Origin: Pseudomonadota bacterium
GTDB lineage: Bacteria > Pseudomonadota > Gammaproteobacteria > Burkholderiales > Burkholderiaceae
NCBI GenBank assembly: GCA_963205525.1
Contig: CAUJJP010000210.1
Location: forward strand, 1-64,000
Length of the DNA stretch: 64,000 bases
Direction of reading: 5' to 3'
Of the stretch, positions 45,673 through 53,461 are shown one piece after another. The position numbers were made by a program, and so were the translations under genes. Position 1 is the first letter of the stretch; each line of letters begins with the position of its first letter. A model generated the notes under the pieces. That model was given only the letters and a program-made list of their open reading frames with translations, searched no databases and was not told the origin of the DNA.

Positions 45673-46398
45673 ATGGGATCTCCTGCAGGGCCTGCATCCA
45701 CACCGGCGCCGTACCAGCGCGTCATGCGCTGGCTCAGGCGGGGGCTGGAACGCGGGCGCTGGCCGCCCGGCGCGCTCATGCCCTCCGAGGCCGACCTGGT
45801 GGCGCGCTTCGGCGTCAGCCGCATGACGGTGGGGCGCGCGCTCAAGGAGCTGCAGGCCGCCGGCCTGGTGGAGCGCCGCCAGGGCCAGGGCAGCTTCGCT
45901 GCCGAGCGTCACCGCGTGGCCTCGCAGCTGCGCATCCGCGACCTGCACGAGGAGATCGAGTCCGGCGGCCACGCGCACGACGCCCAGCTGGTGCTGGCGA
46001 CGCAGGCGCCGACCCCGGCGGCGGTGGCCGAGAAGCTGGGGCTGAGCGCGGGTGCGGTCGCCTTCCACACCCTGATCGTGCACCGGCGCGACGGCCTGCC
46101 GCTGCAGTGCGAGGACCGCTGGGTGAATCCGGCCGCTGCCCCCGACTACCTGGGCGTGGACTTCAGCCGCACCACGCCGACCCGCTACCTGCTGCAGGTG
46201 GCACCCTTCTGGTCGGCCGACTACCGCATCGAGGCCGCGCACCCCACGCCGCAGGAGGCCAGGCTGCTGGGCGTGGGGCGGCGCGAACCCTGCATCGTCA
46301 TCGAACGCCGCACGCGCGACCGCCGGCGCGCGATCACCGTCGCACGCCTCGTCCATCCAGGCAGCCGCTACACGCTGGAAGGAAGTTTCAGCCCATGA
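45673..46398 (+). CDS. hutC: GntR/HutC-family repressor HutC
   Basis: A 241-residue regulator. The GntR winged helix (about 12-75) reads [41 protein letters not shown]. The UTRA effector domain (about 90-235) should bind urocanate. It overlaps hutD by 4 bases and lies beside the palindromic operator. Autoregulation is likely. Confidence 0.93.
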   Translation: MGSPAGPASTPAPYQRVMRWLRRGLERGRWPPGALMPSEADLVARFGVSRMTVGRALKELQAAGLVERRQGQGSFAAERHRVASQLRIRDLHEEIESGGHAHDAQLVLATQAPTPAAVAEKLGLSAGAVAFHTLIVHRRDGLPLQCEDRWVNPAAAPDYLGVDFSRTTPTRYLLQVAPFWSADYRIEAAHPTPQEARLLGVGRREPCIVIERRTRDRRRAITVARLVHPGSRYTLEGSFSP

Positions 46399-46883
46399 TC
46401 CTAGACGCCGACTCGGTCCCGCCGCAGCACTGGAAGAACGGCGGCGGCCTCACGCGCGAGCTGCTGCGCTGGCCCGCCGCGGCGCCGGACAGCGACTGGC
46501 GGCTGCGCCTGAGCGTGGCCGAGATCGCGCGCGACGGCCCGTTCTCGCCCTTCCCGGGCGTGCGCCGCTGGTTTGTCGTGCTGGCCGGCGCGGGTGTGGT
46601 GCTGAGCCTGCCGGGTGGCGAGCGCGTGCTGCGCCCGGGCGATTCGCCGCTGTGCTTCGACGGCGCCGCAGCCCCCGGCTGCAGGCTGCTGGCCGGCCCG
46701 ACCTCGGATCTCAACCTCATGCTGAAGGGCCTGGAAGGCGAGCTGCGCGCCGCGGCAGCGGGCGAGGCCGCACCCGCCGGCTGGCCGCAGACCGGCTTCT
46801 TCGAGACCGCGGCGCGGCGGCTGCACTGGCCACTGGCCGGGGCGGCGCCGGCGGACGGCTACTGGATCGGGGCCGCGGCATGA
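46395..46883 (+). CDS. hutD: HutD-family protein
   Basis: A 162-residue cupin-like HutD protein. [12 protein letters not shown] and [22 protein letters not shown] are the family signature. HutD has no proven enzyme activity; in Pseudomonas it is thought to limit excess hut induction. ATG at 46395 overlaps the hutC stop, and its stop overlaps hutI (ATGA). Confidence 0.9.
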   Translation: MILDADSVPPQHWKNGGGLTRELLRWPAAAPDSDWRLRLSVAEIARDGPFSPFPGVRRWFVVLAGAGVVLSLPGGERVLRPGDSPLCFDGAAAPGCRLLAGPTSDLNLMLKGLEGELRAAAAGEAAPAGWPQTGFFETAARRLHWPLAGAAPADGYWIGAAA

Positions 46884-48097
46884 CGACCACCCTGTGGCGC
46901 GGCGCACGCATCGCCAGCTTCGCCGACGGGGCCGGCGCCGACGGCTGGGGTCTCATCGAGCGCGGCGCCTTGCTCGCCGAGGACGGGCGCATCGCCTGGG
47001 TGGGTGCCGAGCAGGACCTGCCGGCCGGGCTGGCGGTGCAGGACGAGCACGAGCTGGGCGGCGCACTCCTGACCCCGGGCCTGATCGACGCCCACACCCA
47101 CCTCGTCTATGCCGGCGACCGCAGCGCCGAGTTCGACCTGCGGCTGCAGGGCGCGAGCTACGAGCAGATTGCGCGCGCCGGCGGCGGCATCCGCCACACC
47201 GTGGCCTGCACCCGTGCCACCGACGAAGCCACGCTGCTGAGCCTTGCGCTGGCGCGCGCGCGCGCGCTGCGCGACGGCGGCGTGAGCACCCTCGAGGTCA
47301 AGAGCGGCTACGGCCTGACGCTGGCCGACGAGGCGCGCTGCCTGCGCGTGGCGCGCGCGCTCGCCCCGGCCACCGGCATGACGGTGCGCGCCACCGCCTT
47401 GCCCGCACATGCCGTGCCGCCCGAGTACGAAGGCCGGGCCGACGCCTACATCGACGCCGTCACCTCCTGGCTGCCGGCCCTGCACGCGCAGGGGCTGGTG
47501 GACGCGGTGGACGCGTTTTGCGAGCACATCGGCTTCAGCCCGGCGCAGACGCGGCGCGTGTTCGACGCCGCGCGCGCGCTCGGACTCCCGGTCAAGCTGC
47601 ACGCCGAGCAGCTCAGCGACCAGGGGGGTGCGGCACTCGCCGCCGCCTACGGCGCGCTCAGCGCGGACCACCTGGAGTGGCTGTCTGACGCCGGCATCCA
47701 GGCCATGCGCAGCGCCGGCACGGTGGCGGTGCTGTTGCCCGGCGCCTACTATCACCTGCGCGAGACCCGGCTGCCGCCGGTGGCCGCGCTGATCGCCGCC
47801 GGGGTGCCGGTGGCGCTGGCGACCGACCACAACCCGGGCAGCTCGCCCACCCTGTCGCTGCCGCTGATGATGAATATGGGCTGCACCCTGTTTCGCCTCA
47901 CGCCGCTGCAAGCCTGGCTGGGCGTGACCGTGCACGCCGCGCGCGCCCTCGGCCTGGCCGACCGCGGCCGGCTGCAGCCCGGCCAGCGAGCCGACCTCGC
48001 GGTCTGGGCGCTCGAACATCCGCGCGAGCTCGCCGCCCGCTTCGGCCACCAACCCTGCACCGCCGTCTTCTGCGGCGGTCGAGCCTGCCCGCCATGA
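46880..48097 (+). CDS. hutI: Imidazolonepropionase HutI
   Basis: A 405-residue amidohydrolase that opens imidazolonepropionate to N-formimino-glutamate. Metal ligands are in LIDAHTHLVYAG, followed by LHAEQLSDQGG and ATDHNPGSSP. Length and motifs are typical. It is linked by 4-base overlaps to hutD upstream and hutG downstream. Confidence 0.95.
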   Translation: MTTTLWRGARIASFADGAGADGWGLIERGALLAEDGRIAWVGAEQDLPAGLAVQDEHELGGALLTPGLIDAHTHLVYAGDRSAEFDLRLQGASYEQIARAGGGIRHTVACTRATDEATLLSLALARARALRDGGVSTLEVKSGYGLTLADEARCLRVARALAPATGMTVRATALPAHAVPPEYEGRADAYIDAVTSWLPALHAQGLVDAVDAFCEHIGFSPAQTRRVFDAARALGLPVKLHAEQLSDQGGAALAAAYGALSADHLEWLSDAGIQAMRSAGTVAVLLPGAYYHLRETRLPPVAALIAAGVPVALATDHNPGSSPTLSLPLMMNMGCTLFRLTPLQAWLGVTVHAARALGLADRGRLQPGQRADLAVWALEHPRELAARFGHQPCTAVFCGGRACPP

Positions 48098-48879
48098 GCT
48101 ACACCCTCACCCCCGCCAGCACGCCGCTGCTCATCAGCGTGCCGCACGTCGGCACCCAGATCCCCGATGACCAGCACGCGCGCTATACCGAGCGCGCCCT
48201 CCAGGTGGAGGACACCGACTGGTTCGTCGATCGCCTGTACGGCTTCGCCAGCGCGCTCGGCGCCGGGCTGATCGTGCCGCGCTACAGCCGCTACCTGATC
48301 GACCTCAACCGGCCGCCGCACGACCAGCCCATGTACCCGGGGGCCAACAACACCGAGCTCTGCCCGACCCGCCACTTCAGCGGCGAGCCCATCTACCGCC
48401 CCGGCCAAGCGCCCGACGAGGCCGAGATCCTGCGTCGGGTGGACACCTACTGGCGCCCTTACCACCAGGCGATCGGCGCCGAGCTGGCACGGCTGCAGGC
48501 GCGCCACGGCCACGCCGTGCTGCTCGACGCCCACAGCATCAAGGGCGAGCTGCCCTGGCTGTTCGAGGGTCGGCTGCCGGATCTGAACCTGGGCAGCGCC
48601 AGCGGCAGCGCCTGCGCCCCTGCCCTGCGCGACGCGCTGGCGGCGCTGCTGGCGGGGCAGGACCGCTACAGCCAGGTCGTCGACGGCCGTTTCAAGGGCG
48701 GCCACATCACGCGTCACTTCGGGCGCCCGCACGAGGGCGTGCACGCGGTGCAGCTCGAGATGGCCTGGAGCGCCTACATGGACGAGGATCCGCCGCGCTG
48801 GAACGACGCCCGCGCCGCCGCCATCACGCCGCTGCTGACCGGGCTGGTGCAGACCTTGCGCGACTGGACCCCGGCATGA
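48094..48879 (+). CDS. hutG: N-formylglutamate amidohydrolase HutG
   Basis: A 261-residue enzyme that hydrolyses N-formylglutamate to glutamate and formate. PLLISVPHVGTQIP, GLIVPRYSRYLIDLNRPP, LDAHSIKGELPWLF and GRFKGGHITRHFGRP mark the family. It is the last step of the five-step route and is only needed if HutF is present, which it is, next door. Confidence 0.93.
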   Translation: MSYTLTPASTPLLISVPHVGTQIPDDQHARYTERALQVEDTDWFVDRLYGFASALGAGLIVPRYSRYLIDLNRPPHDQPMYPGANNTELCPTRHFSGEPIYRPGQAPDEAEILRRVDTYWRPYHQAIGAELARLQARHGHAVLLDAHSIKGELPWLFEGRLPDLNLGSASGSACAPALRDALAALLAGQDRYSQVVDGRFKGGHITRHFGRPHEGVHAVQLEMAWSAYMDEDPPRWNDARAAAITPLLTGLVQTLRDWTPA

Positions 48880-50264
48880 CGGGCGCCCTGCTGTGGGCGC
48901 CGCGCGCCTGGCTGGGCGGCACGGACGGCGGCACGGATGGCGGCTGGGCGCAGGACGTGCTGCTGCGCGTGGGCAGCGACGGCTGCTGGGCCGAGGTGAG
49001 CCCGGGCGTCGCCCCGGCCGCGCTGCCGCCGCAGGCACAGCGCCTGCCGGGCGCCGTCCTGCCGGGCCTCGTGAACGCGCACAGCCACGCCTTCCAGCGC
49101 GCCTTCGCTGGCCTGGCCGAGCGCCGCGAGCACGCGCACGACGACTTCTGGAGCTGGCGCGACCGCATGTACCGCATCGCGCTCGCCATCTCGCCGGCCC
49201 AGCTGCGCGCGGTGGCGGCCATGCTTTACCGCGAGCTGCTGCGCGGCGGCTACACCCAGGTCTGCGAGTTCCACTACCTGCAGCACCGGCCGGACGGCCA
49301 GCCCTATGCCGACCCGGCCGAGCTGGGCTGGGCGCTGGCCGACGCCGCCGCCGAGGCCGGCATCGGCCTCACCCTGTTGCCGGTGCTCTACGAAAGGGCC
49401 GGCTTCGGCCAGCCGGCGCTGCGCGATGACCAGCGCCGCTTTCGCACCGACGCCGCCGCGGTGCAGGCGCTGGCGCAGCGCTTTGCGGCGGCCCACCGGC
49501 CCTTGCTGAATGCCGGCGTGGCGCTGCACTCGCTGCGCGCCGCGACGCCGCACTCCATCCGCCACCTGCTCGCGCTGCGGCAGGACGCGGCCGGGCCCAT
49601 CCACATCCATGTGGCCGAGCAGAGCGCCGAGGTCGAAGACTGTCTGGCCGCCACCGGCCAGCGGCCGATCGAATGGCTGGCCGCACAAGGCCTGCTCGAC
49701 GCGCGCTGGCAGCTCGTGCACGCCACCCACGCCAGCGCGCAAGAGATCGACGCCGTGGCCGCCAGCGGCGCCGGGGTGGTGATCTGCCCGAGCACCGAGG
49801 CGAACCTGGGCGACGGCCTGCCCGACCTGCGGCGCTGGCTGGACGCCGGGGTCGCGCTGGCGGTGGGATCGGACAGCCAGGTCGGGCGCGACTGGCGCGA
49901 GGAACTGCGCTGGCTGGACTATGCGCAGCGCCTGGCGCTGCGCGAGCGCAACGTGGCGGCCAGCCGCGCACAGCCGGCGACGGCGGCACGCCTGTTCGAT
50001 GCCGCGCTCGCTGGCGGCGCCGCGGCGGCAGGTTTCAGACGCTGGGGACTCGTGTCCGGCGCTCGCGCCGACCTTCTGCTGCCCGACCCCGCCGACCCCG
50101 TGATCGCCGGCCTGCCGGCGGCGCAGACCCTGGACGCGCTGGTCTTCAGCGCCCCGGCGCGGCCTTTTCAGCGCGTCATGGTCGCCGGGCGCTGGACGGC
50201 CGACGACGATGCAGCACTGAACGCCCGCGGCGCGCAGGCACTGGCGTCGCTGCACGGGGCTTGA
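48876..50264 (+). CDS. hutF: Formimidoylglutamate deiminase HutF
   Basis: A 462-residue amidohydrolase that converts formimino-glutamate to formylglutamate and ammonia. Metal-binding GLVNAHSHAFQRAFAG, HVAEQS, ATHAS and VGSDSQVG are present. Its presence together with hutG makes the locus a complete five-step path with no formiminoglutamase. Its last 89 bp are overlapped antisense by the M16 peptidase gene. Confidence 0.94.
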   Translation: MTGALLWAPRAWLGGTDGGTDGGWAQDVLLRVGSDGCWAEVSPGVAPAALPPQAQRLPGAVLPGLVNAHSHAFQRAFAGLAERREHAHDDFWSWRDRMYRIALAISPAQLRAVAAMLYRELLRGGYTQVCEFHYLQHRPDGQPYADPAELGWALADAAAEAGIGLTLLPVLYERAGFGQPALRDDQRRFRTDAAAVQALAQRFAAAHRPLLNAGVALHSLRAATPHSIRHLLALRQDAAGPIHIHVAEQSAEVEDCLAATGQRPIEWLAAQGLLDARWQLVHATHASAQEIDAVAASGAGVVICPSTEANLGDGLPDLRRWLDAGVALAVGSDSQVGRDWREELRWLDYAQRLALRERNVAASRAQPATAARLFDAALAGGAAAAGFRRWGLVSGARADLLLPDPADPVIAGLPAAQTLDALVFSAPARPFQRVMVAGRWTADDDAALNARGAQALASLHGA

Positions 50265-51582
50265 CGGGCGTTCCATCCGGCGCCACATGCGGCGCCCCGT
50301 TCGGCGTCGCGCCCGTCGTCAGCCAGGGCGCGAAGGCCTGGCGCGCGTGCGTGCCGGCGCCGCGCGGCAGGCTGCCGGCGAGTGCGGCCGCCGCCCCGGC
50401 GCCAAGCGCGCGCTGCAGGCGGTCGGTGAGCTGGCGGGCGTCGACCGCCATCGCCGCCTGCAGCCGCTGGCTGGCATCACGCACCCGGCCCAGTGCCAGC
50501 AGGTCCAGCACCGCCGCCTCCAGCAGCCGTCCCGGGCGCTCCTGGCCGCGCGCCAGACGCAGCGCGAACTGCTGCTGTGCGCGCTCGAGGTCGACCGCGG
50601 CCACCCCCTCGGCCTGGCGTTGCAGCAGCTCGGTCAGCGCGCCGAGCACGGCGTCCAGCCGCTTGTCGCCGAACGAAGCCTCGATGACGAGCTCGCCTGC
50701 GATCGCCAGCAGGTCGGCGGCACAGGCGGCGTAGTACACGAGGCCGCGCTTCTCGCGCAGCTCGTGCATCAGCGGCGAGCTCATGCCCTCGCCGATCGCC
50801 AGTGCCAGCAGTTCGCCGGCGGGGTCGTCGGCGGCCAGAGACGGCAGCGGGAATCCGAGCACCAGGTGCGATTGCTGGCCGGCGTCGATCTGCCTGGTCT
50901 TGACGCCGCCCTGCCATTGCGGCGCCGCCACCGTCTGCAGGGCGCCTGCCGGCATGTCGCCAAAGGCCGCCTCGACGGCGCCGAAGAAGGCGTCGGCCGC
51001 GATCGGCCCGGCCGCCGCCACCACCGTGTGGGCAGCGGTGAACTGGCGCGCCGTCCACGCCGCGAGGTCGGCGCGCGTGAAGCGCTCGATGTGCGAGCGC
51101 CGCCCGATCGCCGGCTGTGCCAGCGGATGCAGCCCGTAGCAGGCACTGTCGAACAGCCGGTAGGCGGTGGCCAGGGGGTCGTCCTCGTCCTCGGCGAACT
51201 CCTGCAACAGCACCTGGCGCTCGCGTTCCAGCTCGTCGGCCGGGAAGCTGGGTTCGCGCAGCAGCTCGGCCAGCATGGGCACGAAGGACAGCGCGTGCGG
51301 CGGCAGGCCGCGCATGTGGAAGGCGCTGTGGTCCTTGTCGGTGTGCGCATTGACCTCGGCACCGCGGCGCTCGGCATCGAGGTTGATGCGGTGCGCGTCG
51401 CGCCGGCGCGTGCCCTTGAAGACCATGTGTTCGACGACGTGGCCGATGCCGGCGAGCGCGCGCGGCTCGTGCACGCTGCCGCTGCGCACGAACACGCTCA
51501 CGCTGGCGGTCAGCGCCTGCGGCAGCGGCAGCAGCAAGGCCTGCAGGCCGGACGGGAAGCGATGGATCAGCGGCGCCTTCAT
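50176..51582 (-). CDS. M16-family zinc peptidase
   Basis: A 468-residue M16 peptidase (pitrilysin/processing-peptidase type). The inverted zinc motif HVVEH sits in IGHVVEHMVFKGT, and a downstream Glu lies in the RRGAEVNAHTDKDHSAF region. The C-terminal M16 domain has REKRGLVYYA. The last ~60 residues are low-complexity and Arg-rich and read across the 3' end of hutF on the other strand. Substrate unknown. It has no partner M16 gene nearby. Confidence 0.9.
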   Translation of the reverse strand: MKAPLIHRFPSGLQALLLPLPQALTASVSVFVRSGSVHEPRALAGIGHVVEHMVFKGTRRRDAHRINLDAERRGAEVNAHTDKDHSAFHMRGLPPHALSFVPMLAELLREPSFPADELERERQVLLQEFAEDEDDPLATAYRLFDSACYGLHPLAQPAIGRRSHIERFTRADLAAWTARQFTAAHTVVAAAGPIAADAFFGAVEAAFGDMPAGALQTVAAPQWQGGVKTRQIDAGQQSHLVLGFPLPSLAADDPAGELLALAIGEGMSSPLMHELREKRGLVYYAACAADLLAIAGELVIEASFGDKRLDAVLGALTELLQRQAEGVAAVDLERAQQQFALRLARGQERPGRLLEAAVLDLLALGRVRDASQRLQAAMAVDARQLTDRLQRALGAGAAAALAGSLPRGAGTHARQAFAPWLTTGATPNGAPHVAPDGTPVKPRAATPVPARRGRSVLHRRRPSSARRP

Positions 51583-51714
51583 CGGGCCCGAGTATCCGCC
51601 CGCCGCGCGTCGCACACCCGACGGCACGGGAAGGCAAGGGGACGACCGGCAGCGGCGGGCACGCGCGGGCCGGCACGGCATACCATGCGACAGCGATTGC
51701 CAGCCCACCCTCCG

Positions 51715-52152
51715 ATGCCGCGCTTCAGCCTGATCCCCGAAGTCCACCTGCTGCTCGTCGACGCCGGCCGCGTCCTCCTGCTGCGGCGCCGCAACACCGG
51801 TTTCGGCGACGGCCAGTACAGCCTGGTCGCGGGCCATGCCGACGGCGGCGAGACCCTGCGCGAGGCGATGTGCCGCGAGGCGGCGGAGGAAGCCGGGCTG
51901 CAGATCGCGCCCGCCGAGCTCGAGCTCGTGCACCTGATGCACCGGCGCAGCGACGGCGAGCGGGTGTCGGTGTTCTTCCGGCCCCGTCGCTGGGCGGGCG
52001 AGGCGCGCAACCTCGAGCCGCACAAGTGCAGCGAGCTCGGCTGGTTCCCCTTGACGGCGCGCCCCGAGCCCATGGTGCCCTTCGTGCGCCAGGGTATGGA
52101 CCTGGCGCTGGCCGGGGTGGGCTATTCCGAGTTCGGCTGGAGCGCCGGATGA
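51715..52152 (+). CDS. Nudix hydrolase
   Basis: A 145-residue Nudix protein. The box GX5EX7REUXEEXGU is met by GHADGG-E-TLREAMC-REAAEEAG. It hydrolyses a nucleoside diphosphate linked to another group; exact substrate unknown. I chose ATG 51715, which starts just before the first strand; ATG 51685 would add ten residues. The metallophosphatase gene starts 7 bp after the stop. Confidence 0.87.
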   Translation: MPRFSLIPEVHLLLVDAGRVLLLRRRNTGFGDGQYSLVAGHADGGETLREAMCREAAEEAGLQIAPAELELVHLMHRRSDGERVSVFFRPRRWAGEARNLEPHKCSELGWFPLTARPEPMVPFVRQGMDLALAGVGYSEFGWSAG

Positions 52153-52159
52153 GGCGGCC

Positions 52160-52930
52160 GTGAAGCTGCAGATCCTGTCCGACCTGCACCTGAGCGTGCA
52201 GCCCCTGGCGCCGCCGCGCAGCGATGCCGACCTCGTGATCCTGGCCGGCGACATCGACCGCCCGGCCGCCGCCATGGCCTGGGCTCTGGCGCTGGACAAG
52301 CCGGTCGTCTACGTGCCCGGCAACCACGAGTTCTACGGTTCCAGCCTGGGCGCCACCGTGGCTGAGCTGAAGCGGCTGGCCGCCGGCACGCGGGTGCGGG
52401 TGCTGGACAACGAGGTCGCCTGCTGGCCCGGCCTGCGCATCGTCGGCAGCACGCTGTGGACCGACTACCTGGCCTGCGGCCACGGCGCCGAACAGGACCG
52501 CGCCATCGCCCAGGCGCTGGCCTTCAACCGCGACTTCAGCCGCATCCGCTGCGGCGAGCCGGGCGCCGAGCGCCTGTTCACGCCGCAGGACGCGGCCGCC
52601 CTGTTCGTGCGCAACGCCGCCTGGCTGGCGCAGACGCTGGCAACGCCCTTCGCCGGCAGCACGCTGGTGGTGACACACCACGCGCCCTCGCTGCGCAGCA
52701 TCCACCCGCGCTTCGCCGGCTCGCCGCTGAACGCCGGCTTCGTCTCCGACGCCGAGCAGCTGCTGGACGGCACGCGCGTGCAGCTGTGGGTGCATGGGCA
52801 CACGCACGACGGCTTCGACTACCGCGTCAAGGGCTGCCGCGTGCTGTGCAATCCGCGCGGCTACGCGCCGGCGGGCGCGAACGAGAATGCGGACTTCGAC
52901 CCGCTGCTGACGGTTCAGCTCGGCGCCTGA
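52160..52930 (+). CDS. Metallophosphoesterase
   Basis: A 256-residue calcineurin-like phosphoesterase with DLHLS, GDIDRP, GNHEFYG, HHAPS and HGHTHDG, i.e. the full dimetal set. The start is GTG at 52160 with GAGG upstream. Substrate unknown; many members act on cyclic nucleotides or nucleotides. Likely co-transcribed with the Nudix gene. Confidence 0.9.
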   Translation: MKLQILSDLHLSVQPLAPPRSDADLVILAGDIDRPAAAMAWALALDKPVVYVPGNHEFYGSSLGATVAELKRLAAGTRVRVLDNEVACWPGLRIVGSTLWTDYLACGHGAEQDRAIAQALAFNRDFSRIRCGEPGAERLFTPQDAAALFVRNAAWLAQTLATPFAGSTLVVTHHAPSLRSIHPRFAGSPLNAGFVSDAEQLLDGTRVQLWVHGHTHDGFDYRVKGCRVLCNPRGYAPAGANENADFDPLLTVQLGA

Positions 52931-52960
52931 AACAAGCGGCTTCCCTGCCGCGCTGCGCCC

Positions 52961-53371
52961 TCACCCGGCCTCGTCCGTCGGCGCCACCACCGTCACCGGC
53001 AGCGTGCTGTCGGCCAGCACCTGATCGACCAGATCGTCGGCAGCCCCGATCACGATCAAGGCACAGCCGTAGTTCTCTGCCAGCTCGGTGATCAGCGAGG
53101 CGGGCTGGCCGCCCGCAACCTCGAGCTCGTAGTCGACCCCCGCGGCCTGCAGCAGTGCTTCCGCGGGTGCCAGCAGGTCGGCCCCGGCTGCGCCCTTGAC
53201 CTCGCGGATGATGTCCGGGTCGTGCGCGGTGACGACCTCGTACAAGGTGGCCGGGGGCTGCACATTCACCAGCACCACGCTCAGGCGCAAGCCCTCGTCG
53301 CGCAAGGCCAGCACATGGCGCAGCGCAGCCATGGACGCCGCCGACCCGTCAACCGACACCAGGACCTTCAT
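52961..53371 (-). CDS. Universal stress protein (UspA family)
   Basis: A 136-residue UspA-fold protein beginning MKVLVSVDGSAASMAAL. The ATP-binding GxxGx9GS motif is not visible (VIGAADDLVDQVLADSTLPV), so it is probably of the non-ATP-binding type. It is divergent from the Pat acetyltransferase gene across a 90-bp gap. Confidence 0.9.
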   Translation of the reverse strand: MKVLVSVDGSAASMAALRHVLALRDEGLRLSVVLVNVQPPATLYEVVTAHDPDIIREVKGAAGADLLAPAEALLQAAGVDYELEVAGGQPASLITELAENYGCALIVIGAADDLVDQVLADSTLPVTVVAPTDEAG

Positions 53372-53461
53372 CGCAACCTCCCGCAGCGCACGCCGATCGA
53401 ACCGAGTTTGACATGTCCGGCCCGCGTAACGGCCCCGGCGCGGCGAAGGCATCATCGGCGC

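Noticed and set aside
43888..46356. An 822-residue urocanase
   Set aside because: The extra part is antisense to hutC; GTG at 45600 has a strong ribosome site and normal length.
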